Below are positions 41,480 to 51,172 of a DNA stretch of 64,000 bases, piece by piece; the first letter of the stretch is position 1; each line of letters starts with the position of its first letter. The translations under genes were made by a program, and so were the position numbers. Location of the stretch: NCBI RefSeq assembly GCF_052089425.1, contig NZ_JBQCZW010000002.1, positions 1 to 64,000 on the forward strand, read 5' to 3'. This DNA comes from Ancrocorticia sp052089425. GTDB taxonomy: Bacteria; Actinomycetota; Actinomycetes; Actinomycetales; Actinomycetaceae. The notes beneath the pieces are model-generated. The model was given only the letters and a program-made list of their open reading frames with translations, did not search any database and was not told the origin of the DNA.

Positions 41480-43399
41480 ATGAGCTCCCGTAAAGCCCGT
41501 AAAGACCTACGCAACGTCGCTATCGTGGCCCACGTTGATCACGGCAAGACAACACTTGTTGACGCGATGATGTGGCAGGCTGGCGCTTTTGACGCCAGAG
41601 CAACGGTGGAGAAAACCGGCGAACGCGTGATGGATTCGGGCGATCTGGAACGCGAAAAGGGCATCACGATTCTGGCGAAGAACACGGCAATTCGCTATGA
41701 GGGCCCCTCGGCTGCAAACTTTGGCGCACCGGACGGCGTCACGATCAACGTGATTGATACCCCTGGCCACGCGGATTTCGGCGGCGAGGTTGAGCGCGGC
41801 CTGTCCATGGTGGACGGCGTCGTGCTGTTGGTGGATGCCTCGGAGGGCCCGCTCCCGCAAACTCGTTTCGTGCTGCGTAAGGCACTGGAGGCCAAGCTCC
41901 CGGTGATCACGGTGGTGAACAAGGTGGACCGCCCGGACGCCCGCATTGACGAAGTTGTCAATGAGGCTCAGGACCTGCTTCTCTCCCTCTTCTCGGACCT
42001 AGAGGATCCGGATGATGCAGTGCTGGACAAGCTGCTGGAGATCCCGGTGGTTTACTGCGCGGCGAAGGCAGGCTACGCAGATACCCAGCGCCCCGAAGAT
42101 GGCGAACTCCCCGCGAATCAGGATCTGGAGCCGCTCTTCGAAGCGATTCTCCACTACATCCCGGCCCCAACATTCGATGAGGATGCTCCTCTGGTCGCCC
42201 AGGTCACCAACCTTGACGCCTCCCCGTTCCTCGGCCGCCTTGCCTTAACCCGCGTGTACTCCGGCGAACTCAAGAAGGGCTCGTGGGTGGGCTGGCACCG
42301 CAACGATGGCACGGTCACGAAGGTCCACATCTCTGAGCTGCTGGAAACTAAGGGCTTGGAACGCGTCTCCGCAACCGCCGCGCATGCGGGCGATATCGTG
42401 GCAGTGGCCGGAATCCCGGAGATCACGATTGGCGATTCGCTCGTGGACCCGGAGGATTCCCGCCCGCGCCCGCCGATCCACGTGGATGATCCTGCGATCT
42501 CCATGACCATTGGCATCAACACGTCGCCGCTGGCCGGCAAGGAGAAGGGCCATAAGCTCACGGCGCGTCAGGTCAAGGACCGCCTAGACGCCGAGCTGGT
42601 GGGCAATGTGTCCATCCGCGTGCTGCCCACGGAACGCCCGGATCAGTGGGAGGTTCAGGATCGCGGCGAACTCGCGCTGGCGATTCTGGTGGAGCAGATG
42701 CGCCGCGAGGGCTTTGAGCTGACGGTGGGCAAGCCTCAGGTTGTCACCCGCGAGGTTGACGGCAAGCGTCAGGAGCCGATGCAGCGCAGTACGATTGATG
42801 TGCCGGAGGAGTTCCTTGGCACGGTCACTCAGCTGATGGCTGCCCGCAAGGGCCGTATGGAAACGATGGCGAACCACGGCTCAGGCTGGGTCCGCATGGA
42901 GTTTGTGGTGCCGGCGCGCGGCATGATCGGCTTCCGCTCGCAGTTCCTCACGCAAACGCGCGGGACGGGTATTGCGGCCTCGATCGGTGAGGGCTATGCG
43001 CCCTGGCAGGGCGAGATCTCTTCACGCGCCACGGGTTCGCTCGTCTCTGATCGTTCCGGGCAGGTCACGGCATTCGCTCTGCAGCGCCTTGAGGATCGCG
43101 GCACGTTCTTTGTGGAGCCGGGCGCTGAGGTTTACGAAGGCCAAGTTGTGGGGGAGAACCCCCGCGATGAGGATATGGACGTCAACGTTGTGCGCGCCAA
43201 GGAAATGACCAACATGCGTTCGGCAACAGCCGATGTGTTCGAGCAGCTGAAGGTTCCCCGCAAGCTCACGCTCGAAGAGTCGATGGAATTCGCCTCCGAT
43301 GATGAGTGTATTGAGGTCACCCCCGATTCGGTGCGCATCCGCAAGCTCATCCTGAATTCGGCCGAACGTTACAAGTCAGCCCGCGCGAAGAAGAAGTAG
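41480..43399 (+). CDS. typA: Translational GTPase TypA/BipA
   Basis: TypA/BipA is a ribosome-binding GTPase that helps 50S assembly and stress growth. The 639-residue protein has the G1 loop AHVDHGKTTLVDAM, G2 EREKGITILAKNT, G3 DTPGHADFGGEVERGLSM, G4 NKVDRPDAR, the EF-Tu-like domain 2, and the C-terminal BipA domain with GRMETMANHGSGWVRMEFVVPARGMIGFRS. The length is normal. ATG 41480 has a GAGGAATTAG site. A small membrane protein gene follows after nine bases. Confidence 0.97.
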   Translation: MSSRKARKDLRNVAIVAHVDHGKTTLVDAMMWQAGAFDARATVEKTGERVMDSGDLEREKGITILAKNTAIRYEGPSAANFGAPDGVTINVIDTPGHADFGGEVERGLSMVDGVVLLVDASEGPLPQTRFVLRKALEAKLPVITVVNKVDRPDARIDEVVNEAQDLLLSLFSDLEDPDDAVLDKLLEIPVVYCAAKAGYADTQRPEDGELPANQDLEPLFEAILHYIPAPTFDEDAPLVAQVTNLDASPFLGRLALTRVYSGELKKGSWVGWHRNDGTVTKVHISELLETKGLERVSATAAHAGDIVAVAGIPEITIGDSLVDPEDSRPRPPIHVDDPAISMTIGINTSPLAGKEKGHKLTARQVKDRLDAELVGNVSIRVLPTERPDQWEVQDRGELALAILVEQMRREGFELTVGKPQVVTREVDGKRQEPMQRSTIDVPEEFLGTVTQLMAARKGRMETMANHGSGWVRMEFVVPARGMIGFRSQFLTQTRGTGIAASIGEGYAPWQGEISSRATGSLVSDRSGQVTAFALQRLEDRGTFFVEPGAEVYEGQVVGENPRDEDMDVNVVRAKEMTNMRSATADVFEQLKVPRKLTLEESMEFASDDECIEVTPDSVRIRKLILNSAERYKSARAKKK

Positions 43400-43408
43400 G
43401 GTAGGCCC

Positions 43409-43756
43409 ATGCGTTTGCTTCAGGGGGTTCTGGGCGCGATCGGCGGTCTGCTGGTTGGCGCACTCGCCGCGGTCACGTACGCGGGGCCGCTGGGTATGCC
43501 CATTCTTGGGCTCCTCGTGGCCACGGTTCTCGTGGCCGCCGGCGCCTGGTTCCTTCTGGCCTGGGGCAAGCGCGCGGCGTGGCTCGGCTACGCGATCGGC
43601 ATTATCGCCGTCACGTTCTGGCTGTTCATGGCCCCGCCGGCAACGGACACGATTATGTCCGTGTACCGGTGGGCTTCCGATGCGTGGTTCGTATTGGCCC
43701 CCGCTTCCGCCCTGATCCCCGGTTTTATCGTCCGCGATTCCGTCGTGGATAGATAA
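43409..43756 (+). CDS. Small four-helix membrane protein
   Basis: A 115-residue hydrophobic protein with four predicted helices (starting at about residues 4, 28, 56 and 92) and no recognised domain. It follows typA at nine bases and is likely cotranscribed, an arrangement seen for small DUF membrane proteins near typA in actinobacteria. Its TAA stop lies in the A/T tract of a CGACGACGACG element (43748-43785), so the element may have supplied the stop codon. Confidence 0.7.
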   Translation: MRLLQGVLGAIGGLLVGALAAVTYAGPLGMPILGLLVATVLVAAGAWFLLAWGKRAAWLGYAIGIIAVTFWLFMAPPATDTIMSVYRWASDAWFVLAPASALIPGFIVRDSVVDR

Positions 43757-43875
43757 CGACGACGACGAACCTCCCCGCATCACCCCCACCTAGCATTTGT
43801 GACCAACTCGGCGGGGCAATGGTGGGCCCTCACGGCTAGAATCATCTGGGATAGAACCTATGAAAGGGCAGGCCC

Positions 43876-46346
43876 GTGACAGAAGATGATTCGAGGGATA
43901 AGGCCAACCAGACTCTCGGTGCAGCAGTCTTTAACCGCAGAGGCGATAACGGCACCGAAGATGACAAGACGGTGGCTGATGGCCAATCGAGCCAGCAATC
44001 CGTTGAAGAATCAACTACTTCGGTAACGGGACCCGCCGCGGAGGATACATCCCCGGGCAACACGCCCACCGAAGCCCTCAGCGTTCCTGAAACTGATCAG
44101 CCAACGCCGGCTGAGATCACCCACCCTGAAGAGGGTTCGGCTAAGGATGGTGCGCCTGCCACGGCCGCAACACCCGCCCAGCCAGAAGGCTCTGAGGATC
44201 AGGGCGGTGGCTGGGAGGAATTCGCTTCGTCGTCGTCGGCGCCCTCAACTACTGAAGAAACAGCTAATATCCCTGTCATTCCGCCGGCGGAAGCCGGCCA
44301 GGAGGCGGCGGACGAACCCCCAACTGATGAAGGCGGTAGTGCCACGAAGAAGAGGCGTAAGCGCTGGCCGTGGATCACCGCGGCGGCCGTGCTGCTCGTA
44401 GGTGCGGCGTACGTGGGCGGCGCGTTCTATTTTGCGGATCGCGTGCCGAAGGGCACGGAGATTGCCGGTGTGCAAATGGGTGGGTTGGATCGCGATGCGG
44501 CGGCCGCGAAGCTCAAGGCGGACGTGGTGGATCAGGTCAATCAGCCCGTGGATGTTGTGGTTGCTGGCGATGGGGAAGGCTCCGGCCCAACGCCTGTCCC
44601 GGAGGAGGAACCCACCGGCAGCCCGGAGAGCGATNNNNNNNNNNNNNNNNNNNNNNNNNNNNNNNNNNNNNNNNNNNNNNNNNNNNNNNNNNNNNNNNNN
44701 NNNNNNNNNNNNNNNNNNNNNNNNNNNNNNNNNNCTCCGGCCCAACGCCTGTCCCGGAGGAGGAACCCACCGGCAGCCCGGAGAGCGATACCACCGATAC
44801 CCCGGAGGGTGAGGCAACGGATGCGGCAGCGCCCGGATCGGCGCGCTCTCCCTCTATCGTGCTTGCGGCTGATTCTGATGAGGCCGAAGCGGCCGCCATC
44901 GCAATCACCCCGGCGGACTATTCGCTGAGCGTGGATGAAAACGCCACGATCGATTCAGTGGTGGGCTTCTCGCTAAGCCCAGCGCGCATGTGGGCGCATG
45001 TTGCCGGCGGCACTAACGTGGAGCCGGTCTACACCTACGATGAGGACCAGCTTGCCGATACCGTGGATTCGATCGCGCAGCAGTCCAACAGGGAGCCATC
45101 CAACGCTCTTCTGGCATTCGACGGCACGGAACCGGTGGTCACGGAGGCCCAAATTGGCCTGACGCTGGACAAGGAGGCCGCGTCCGATGCGTTGACGCAC
45201 GACGTGTTGACGGCCCCAACCCCGATCACCTTGACGGCCGAGGAAGCCGAACCCACCATTACAACGGAGGCGGCCAACGAAGCGTTGGAGAATATTGCCA
45301 AGCCACTGGTTGATGGCAACTTGACGGTGGCGGTCAACGATGATTCAACGGAGCTCACGCCGGAGCAGCTGGCGGCGGCGGCCTCGTTCGAAGTCAATGA
45401 GGACGAAGGCACGCTGGATCTGAGCATCGATGGGGAAGAGCTGGCGGACGTCGTGTCTGAAGCCCTCCCGGATGTGCTGACCCCCGGCAAGGATGCTCGG
45501 ATTGAAATCGAGAACCACTCCACCCCGAAGATCATTGAATCGGAGGATGGCTACGGGATTGGTGCGGATGAACTGGCCGCCGAGGTCAAGGATTCCACGC
45601 AGTCCGATGATCGCACGGTCACCGTGGAACCCACCAAGGTCCCGGCGGACTTCACCACGGAGGATGCCAAGGAGTTGGGCGTCAAGGAAGTGATCTCGGA
45701 GATCAAGACCCCGCTCACCGATGATTCTGTCCGCACCACGAACCTCCAGGTGGGCACGGCGAAGATTACGAACACGTTGGTGAAGCCGGGCGATACGTTC
45801 TCGCTGGAGGCGGGCTTGGGCCCCATCACGGCGGATAACGGCTTCGTATCCTCAGGCGTTGTGGCCAACGGCTTCAATTCGGAGGCGATGGGTGGCGGCC
45901 TGTCCCAGCTGTCCACCAACACGTTCAACATCGGCTATCTGGGCGGAATGAAGGATGTGGAGCACAAGCCGCATTCGAAGTACTTCGATCGCTATCCCAT
46001 GGGCCGTGAGGCCACCTTGTGGGAGGGCACGATTGATATGAAGTGGGAGAACAACACTCCCTATGGTGTGGTGATTGATACGTGGGTGGCTGATGGTTAT
46101 GTGCACAGCCAGCTGTGGTCCACGAAGTACTGGGATGTCTCAACATCCACGTCGGATCCTTACAGCTACGTCCAGCCCACCACGAAGACCAATCCGGCAC
46201 ACGATTGCGTGCCGTCAGGGGCAGGGGGACCGGGCTTTACGGTCACGGTCAGCCGCGAGGTGTCCCATGATGGGACTGTGAATGAAGAAGATAGTGGTAG
46301 TTATAACTGGACGTACAGTCCGGTGGATGCCGTCAAGTGTGACTAG
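43876..46346 (+). CDS. VanW-family cell-surface protein, interrupted by an assembly gap
   Basis: A membrane-anchored protein with about 155 acidic low-complexity cytoplasmic residues, a helix (RWPWITAAAVLLVGAAYVGG) and an extracellular part. After the helix, GTEIAGVQMGGLDRDAAAAKLKA is the start of a VanW-associated peptidoglycan-binding-4-like domain. Near the C-terminus VKPGDTFSLEAGLGP and GGGLSQLSTNTFNIGYLGGMKDVEHKPHS are the VanW core. VanW proteins occur in wall or sporulation contexts; their chemistry is unclear. The start GTG 43876 follows AAAGGGCAG. The gap at 44635-44734 sits between two identical 55-base segments, so the assembly broke in a tandem repeat encoding GPTPVPEEEPTGSPESD. 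The frame after the gap is offset by the placeholder. Confidence 0.85.
44580..44789 (+). repeat. Unresolved tandem repeat around an assembly gap
   Basis: The 55 bases at 44580-44634 are identical to those at 44735-44789, with exactly 100 N between. The true number of repeat units in the VanW-family gene is unknown. Confidence 0.92.
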
Positions 46347-46476
46347 CGCTCCCAGCGTCACTAGACTACGGAACTAGATGGAGGCGTCCGCAACAACGGG
46401 CGCGCCACGAGACTGCGAGTGAGGCCGGCCCGGCGTACAAGGCGGGGGCGGCGTTCACGATTTGAAAGGAAACACC

Positions 46477-46803
46477 ATGACCTACATCATCGCTCAGCCG
46501 TGTGTGGACGTGAAGGATCGCGCATGTGTGGATGAGTGTCCGGTCGATTGCATATATGAGGGTGAGCGCACACTCTACATCCACCCCGATGAGTGCGTGG
46601 ATTGCGGAGCCTGCGAACCCGTGTGCCCCGTTGAGGCCATCTACTATGAGGACGATGTTCCTGAGCAGTGGAGCGCCTTCTATGACGTGAACGTGGATTT
46701 CTTCAAGGATTTGGGGTCCCCGGGCGGCGCCGCGATGGTTGGCCCCACCGGTAAGGATCACCCGCTCGTTGCCGCCCTGCCTCCGCAGGATACGGACGCC
46801 TGA
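46477..46803 (+). CDS. fdxA: 7Fe ferredoxin (FdxA-type)
   Basis: A 108-residue seven-iron ferredoxin carrying one 3Fe-4S and one 4Fe-4S cluster. The first motif CVDVKDRACVDECPVDC has the spacing C-x7-C-x3-C-P typical of actinobacterial FdxA; the second, CVDCGACEPVCP, is the regular C-x2-C-x2-C-x3-CP. The C-terminal WSAFYDVNVDFFKDLGSPGGA is also standard. It donates electrons to cytochromes P450 or other redox enzymes. ATG 46477 follows AAAGGAAA. dapC lies 37 bases downstream, a pairing common in actinobacteria. Confidence 0.96.
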   Translation: MTYIIAQPCVDVKDRACVDECPVDCIYEGERTLYIHPDECVDCGACEPVCPVEAIYYEDDVPEQWSAFYDVNVDFFKDLGSPGGAAMVGPTGKDHPLVAALPPQDTDA

Positions 46804-46840
46804 TTCACCCCCGGTAATTCGTCCCTGATAGGAGAAGCCT

Positions 46841-48118
46841 GTGCCGCTCTACTCTGGTGAGCTTCCTGATTTTCCGTGGGATTCGCTGATTCCCGTGCGC
46901 GAGCGCGCCGCCGAGTATCCGGGTGGCGCCGTGGATTTGACGATCGGCACGCCCGTGGATCCGGTGCCAGCCGTTCTTCAGGAGGCTCTGCGCGAGCGGA
47001 GCGATACACCGGGCTATCCGCCCACGATTGGTACGCCCGAGCTGCGCGGTGCGATCAGGGAGTGGTTGGTGCGCCGCCGTGGGGTTGCTCCGGTTGGCTC
47101 GGGTGTGTTTTTTGACGACGACGGCGAAGCCATCCTCTCCCACAACCCCCCTGCTAGCCCCGGACTGCATCCGGCAAGTGCGGCTGGAGGAGTGGCGGGC
47201 ACGTTGGAGCTGGGTGGCTCGCTCACAGTGAGCGAACTTCCGGGTGTGCTGCCAACGCTCGGCTCGAAGGAAATGGTGGCGCTGCTGCCAGCTCTGGTGG
47301 GGCTGGGCGAGGGTGATGTCGTGGCCTTCCCGGAGGTTGCTTACCCCACCTATGATGTGGGGGCTCGCTTGGCTGGTGCCACGCCGATGCCGATGGACAC
47401 GGAGGCGGATCCGGCCTCGTGGCCCAGCGGCATCTCCATGGTGTGGCTGAATTCGCCGGGCAATCCCAACGGGCACGTGCTGTCGGTTGACCAGCTGCGC
47501 GCGATTGTTGCGTGGGCGCAGGAACGTGGCGTGATCGTGGCGAGCGATGAGTGCTATGGCGCGCTCCCGTGGGACGTGGCCGAGGCGCCCTCCATTCTTG
47601 ATGCACGCGTGTGCTCCGGCAACTACGCCGGGCTTTTCTCTTTATACTCGCTCTCCAAGCAATCGAACTTGGCAGGGTATCGCGCGGCGTTCATCGCGGG
47701 GGATCCGGCGCGAATCGCGGCGTTGAGCGAGGTTCGCAAGCACGCGGGTTTCCTCATGCCAAGTCCGGTCCAGCACGCGATGGCCGTGGCGCTCGGGGAT
47801 GATGAGCATGTGGCGGTCCAGCGCGAGATCTACCGCGGGCGCCGCACGATCCTTCAAGGCGCGGTTGCCGCAGCGGGGTTGGAGGCCGATCCGGCCACCG
47901 TTGCGGGCCTCTATCTGTGGGTGCGTGATCCGTCCGGCCGCGCAGATGGATGGGGATTGGTCCATGCGTTTGCCGAACTTGGGATCATCGTGGCGCCCGG
48001 AGATTTCTACGGGGTGGCTGGCACTGATCGCGTACGGATCTCCTTGACGGCAACTGATGATAAGGTTCGTCAGGCCGCCGAACGGATGCCGGAGCTGGCG
48101 AAGATTCTCGCTCGGTGA
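46841..48118 (+). CDS. dapC: Succinyldiaminopimelate aminotransferase (DapC-type)
   Basis: A PLP-dependent fold-type I aminotransferase placed after fdxA, the usual actinobacterial position of the DapC-type enzyme of lysine and diaminopimelate synthesis. Motifs: LPDFPWDSL at the start, DTPGYPPTIGTPELRGAI, AFPEVAYPTYDVGA, MVWLNSPGNPNGHVL, SDECYGALPWD and the PLP Lys in LYSLSKQSNLAGYR. The 425 residues exceed the usual 365-380. A loop of about 45 residues (from FFDDDGEAILSHNPP to GSLTVSELP) is inserted before VLPTLGSKEMVALL. Its start is a CGACGACGG repeat element in frame. GTG 46841 has an AGGAGAAG site. Confidence 0.9.
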   Translation: MPLYSGELPDFPWDSLIPVRERAAEYPGGAVDLTIGTPVDPVPAVLQEALRERSDTPGYPPTIGTPELRGAIREWLVRRRGVAPVGSGVFFDDDGEAILSHNPPASPGLHPASAAGGVAGTLELGGSLTVSELPGVLPTLGSKEMVALLPALVGLGEGDVVAFPEVAYPTYDVGARLAGATPMPMDTEADPASWPSGISMVWLNSPGNPNGHVLSVDQLRAIVAWAQERGVIVASDECYGALPWDVAEAPSILDARVCSGNYAGLFSLYSLSKQSNLAGYRAAFIAGDPARIAALSEVRKHAGFLMPSPVQHAMAVALGDDEHVAVQREIYRGRRTILQGAVAAAGLEADPATVAGLYLWVRDPSGRADGWGLVHAFAELGIIVAPGDFYGVAGTDRVRISLTATDDKVRQAAERMPELAKILAR

Positions 48119-48290
48119 ACGTTGCGGAGCACGTCTGCAATTGGCAAGTGCCGCCATGCGGGCGTATCTTAGGTCACAGGACTTCGTACCCATGTGCGTG
48201 GGCTCACGTGGCGTCCGATAGATAGTGGTAACACTGCGGAGATTTCCGCTGCCTAACTCGCCGGGCACCCGCCTGCAGAAAGAGGTTTCA

Positions 48291-49643
48291 GTGACTGACA
48301 ACGGTATGAATGGAGCTGCTGAGCTCAAAGTAGATGGCCAGGTGCTTGAGCTGCCTCGGGTCAAAGCAACGAGCGGCATGGACGGCTTCAACATCAGCAA
48401 GATGTTGGGATCCACGGGTACTGTCACGCTTGACCCGGGTTTTACCAATACAGCCTCGTGCGAATCGGACATCACCTACATTGATGGCGATGCCGGAATC
48501 CTGCGCTACCGCGGCTACCCGATCGAACAGCTGGCGGCTAACTGTTCCTTCCTTGAGGTTTCCTACCTTCTGATTTACGGGGAGCTCCCGGACCCGGAGT
48601 CCTTGGCTCTCTTCACCCGCCGGATCAAGCGCCACACGCTGCTGCACGAGGATTTCAAGTCCTTCTTCACGTCCTTCCCAGCTGGTGGGCATCCCATGTC
48701 CATCCTGCAGTCCGGTATTGCCGGAATGGCCACCTATTACGATCACACGCTTGATCCTCAGGATCCGGCGCAGCTGGATCTGGCCACCACGCTGCTCATG
48801 GCCAAGGTTCCTACCATGATCGCGTACATTGCCAAGCGTGCCACGGGCCTGCCGCTGCTCTACCCGGATGCCTCCCGCTCCTTCACGGAGGATTTCATCC
48901 GGATGACCTTCGGGTTGCCCTACCAGATGCAGGAAATCGATCCCACGATCGTCAATGCTCTGGACAAGCTGTTCATCCTTCATGCGGATCATGAGCAGAA
49001 CTGCTCCACCTCCACTGTGCGCCTTGTGGGCTCTTCTCAGGCCAACGTGTACGCCGCGGTATCCGCGGGTGCTGGCGCGCTCTCTGGCCCGCTTCACGGT
49101 GGCGCCAACGAAGCCGTGATTAACATGCTGACTCAGGTCCGTGATTCGGGCGTCTCCGTTCAGGAATACGTCAGCCAGGTCAAGGACAAGAAGAACTCGG
49201 TCAAGCTTATGGGCTTCGGCCACCGCGTCTACAAGAACTTCGATCCGCGCGCCCAAGTTGTTAAGTGCTTGGCAGATGAGATTCTTGAGCGCCTAGGCGG
49301 AGATAACCAGCTCTTCGATATCGCTCAGGAGCTAGCGGATACGGCGCTCAAGGATGACTACTTCGTGGAGCGCAAGCTCTACCCGAACGTAGATTTCTAC
49401 ACGGGCCTCATCTACGGCGCGATGGGCTTCCCCACGCAAATGTTCACACCGCTCTTCACGCTGGGCCGCCTGCCTGGCTGGATCGCGCAGTACCGTGAGC
49501 TCGTGGCTGATCCGGCGCAGAAGATCGGCCGTCCGCGTCAGGTCTACACCGGCTATGACGAGCGCCAGTGGGTACCGCGTAATGAGCGCGCCAAGCGCCA
49601 GATGGTGAACATCTCCCCAGATCTGGATACCAAGCGCCTCTAG
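48291..49643 (+). CDS. gltA: Citrate synthase
   Basis: Citrate synthase condenses acetyl-CoA and oxaloacetate. The 450-residue protein is of the type II (GltA) class: an N-terminal beta region (VDGQVLELPRVKATSGMDGF), the substrate loop FILHADHEQNCSTSTVR with the catalytic His, GPLHGGANEAVINML with the second His, and GFGHRVYKNFDPRA. DFYTGLIYGAMGFP precedes the C-terminal RPRQVYTGY. GTG 48291 follows GAAAGAGG and starts at the usual residue; further in-frame upstream codons (from 48225) have no family match. A perfect 16-bp terminator follows. Confidence 0.96.
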   Translation: MTDNGMNGAAELKVDGQVLELPRVKATSGMDGFNISKMLGSTGTVTLDPGFTNTASCESDITYIDGDAGILRYRGYPIEQLAANCSFLEVSYLLIYGELPDPESLALFTRRIKRHTLLHEDFKSFFTSFPAGGHPMSILQSGIAGMATYYDHTLDPQDPAQLDLATTLLMAKVPTMIAYIAKRATGLPLLYPDASRSFTEDFIRMTFGLPYQMQEIDPTIVNALDKLFILHADHEQNCSTSTVRLVGSSQANVYAAVSAGAGALSGPLHGGANEAVINMLTQVRDSGVSVQEYVSQVKDKKNSVKLMGFGHRVYKNFDPRAQVVKCLADEILERLGGDNQLFDIAQELADTALKDDYFVERKLYPNVDFYTGLIYGAMGFPTQMFTPLFTLGRLPGWIAQYRELVADPAQKIGRPRQVYTGYDERQWVPRNERAKRQMVNISPDLDTKRL

Positions 49644-49679
49644 GCAGCTTGCTCACCGAGTATTTCACTCACTGAACCT

Positions 49680-49727
49680 GAAGGGCTCCCCGCGGTATTG
49701 TTCCTCCCGCGGGGAGCCCTTCGTTTT
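49680..49727 (+). terminator. Rho-independent terminator of gltA
   Basis: GAAGGGCTCCCCGCGG (49680-49695) and its exact reverse complement (49707-49722) form a 16-bp stem with an 11-base loop, followed by GTTTTG. Confidence 0.92.
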
Positions 49728-50011
49728 GCCTAGCGGGTCTTGATAAGAGCGCCCCTGCGCGAGTTGTCTTGAGTGCCCGAGCGCGGATTTTTGTAGGGGA
49801 CCAGCGAGAGTTTGTTTGTGTGGCGATAGTTAGCGCGGCACTCGAACTCTCGAGTCATGTTCGAACTCTCGCGGGTTTCACGTGACGGAGTTCTCAAGGC
49901 GTCTACATCTCCGTCTCAGGTTGCCTGAGTAAACTGTGGGCCAACACAACGTGAACTACAGTCATGAATCTGTAAGGAATACGTTGTGCGTTCCACAGAA
50001 GAGGAAGTGTG
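49728..50011. other. Intergenic region before the wall-polymer cluster
   Basis: No gene is seen. CGAACTCTCGAGTC (49852-49865) and CGAACTCTCGCG (49862-49873) resemble the palindromic core of the 244-bp repeat array at 40575-41222, preceded by the same CGCGGC word. The promoter of the polymer operon must lie here, but no clear pair of boxes is visible. Confidence 0.4.
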
Positions 50012-51172
50012 ATGCCGGAATCTGGGTTGTCGGTCGGTTCGCTCGCCTTGCGGCTTGTCCCTGCCCTTCGCGCCGTGGGACAGGCTGGCTACTCACTGCT
50101 CAAGAAGCTGCCGCTGCGTAGCCGCGTGGTGATGATGACCCGCAGGGACGTGGCAGCCTCTGTGGATTTTCAGGAGATCGAGAAGTACCTCGCGCGAACA
50201 TTTCCGGACGTTGACGTTGTCACGCTCTACCACCCAATGCACAACAAGGTGCTCTATGCTTTCAGAATTGCCCGGCAGCTGTACTACCTAGCAACCTCCC
50301 GCTGGATCATCACTGATAGTTATCAGATCTCCATCAGCATGTTCCCGATCCGTTCCGGAGTCCGGGTTCTCCAGATCTGGCACGCCCTGGGAGCCGTCAA
50401 GCAGTTCGGCAAGCTCACGGTGGGGCTCGCCGATGGTGCAAGCAAACAGGTTGCTAGCACCATGAAGATGCATGAAAACTACGATGTCGTGGCGGCACCT
50501 TCAGAGGCAACCGCGGATGTTTTCTCTCAGGCATTCGGTGTTGATCGCGATACCGTCAAGGTCATCGGTTCGCCGCGCATCGATTTTCTGGTAGGGGCCG
50601 ATAAGCCCCGGGCGCGCGAGGAAGTGGCCAGAAAATACCGCCTTGATCCTGCCCGCCCCATCTACCTGTATGCGCCAACATTCCGCGATTCGGCCCCTGT
50701 TCCCATTGAGGAACTGGTGGCTGCGTTTGCGAACACTGACGCACAACTGATGCTCCAGATACATCCTCGCGATGCCAAGTCCGTTAAGGATACGCCCGGC
50801 GTGGTTCTCAGCCGCGAACCCGAGCTGCTGGATCTTCTGCCTGGAGTGGACGGGGTAATCAGCGATTACTCCGGAGCGATCTTTGAGGTAGGAATTCTTG
50901 GAACGCCCTTGGCATTGTGGGCATACGACGAGGAACAATACCGTTGTTCGCCGGGCTTCACCTTCGATTACGATCAGGAGCTTTCGGACATCATCACGGC
51001 AGATCCTGCGGAGGCCATCGAGTTTCTTGAGAGCAAGCGATCCATTGATAGTGCACAGTTTGAACGGTTTCTTGCCACCTACATAGAGACCAATGATGGT
51101 AACAACTGTCAGAGGTTGGCCACTGCGCTGGGACTAACTCGGGAGCGGGAGAACGCCCATGACAATTCGTGA
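50012..51172 (+). CDS. CDP-glycerol glycerophosphotransferase family protein 1
   Basis: A 386-residue single-domain member of the TagB/TagF polymerase family, which transfers glycerol- or polyol-phosphate from a CDP donor during teichoic acid synthesis. Motifs: IWHALGAVKQFG (HxxG with catalytic His), YLYAPTFRD, LMLQIHPRD and VISDYSGAIFEVG with the second His-equivalent region (SDYS). A hydrophobic N-terminal segment may bind the membrane. GAGGA precedes ATG 50012 by six bases; GTG 50009 is adjacent. It overlaps the next polymerase gene by 14 bases. As a short form it may act as the primase that adds the first unit; this is inferred. Confidence 0.85.
   Translation: MPESGLSVGSLALRLVPALRAVGQAGYSLLKKLPLRSRVVMMTRRDVAASVDFQEIEKYLARTFPDVDVVTLYHPMHNKVLYAFRIARQLYYLATSRWIITDSYQISISMFPIRSGVRVLQIWHALGAVKQFGKLTVGLADGASKQVASTMKMHENYDVVAAPSEATADVFSQAFGVDRDTVKVIGSPRIDFLVGADKPRAREEVARKYRLDPARPIYLYAPTFRDSAPVPIEELVAAFANTDAQLMLQIHPRDAKSVKDTPGVVLSREPELLDLLPGVDGVISDYSGAIFEVGILGTPLALWAYDEEQYRCSPGFTFDYDQELSDIITADPAEAIEFLESKRSIDSAQFERFLATYIETNDGNNCQRLATALGLTRERENAHDNS

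Noticed and set aside
48288..49256. 322-codon minus-strand frame opposite citrate synthase
   Set aside because: It lies fully within gltA, whose coding signal is unambiguous.
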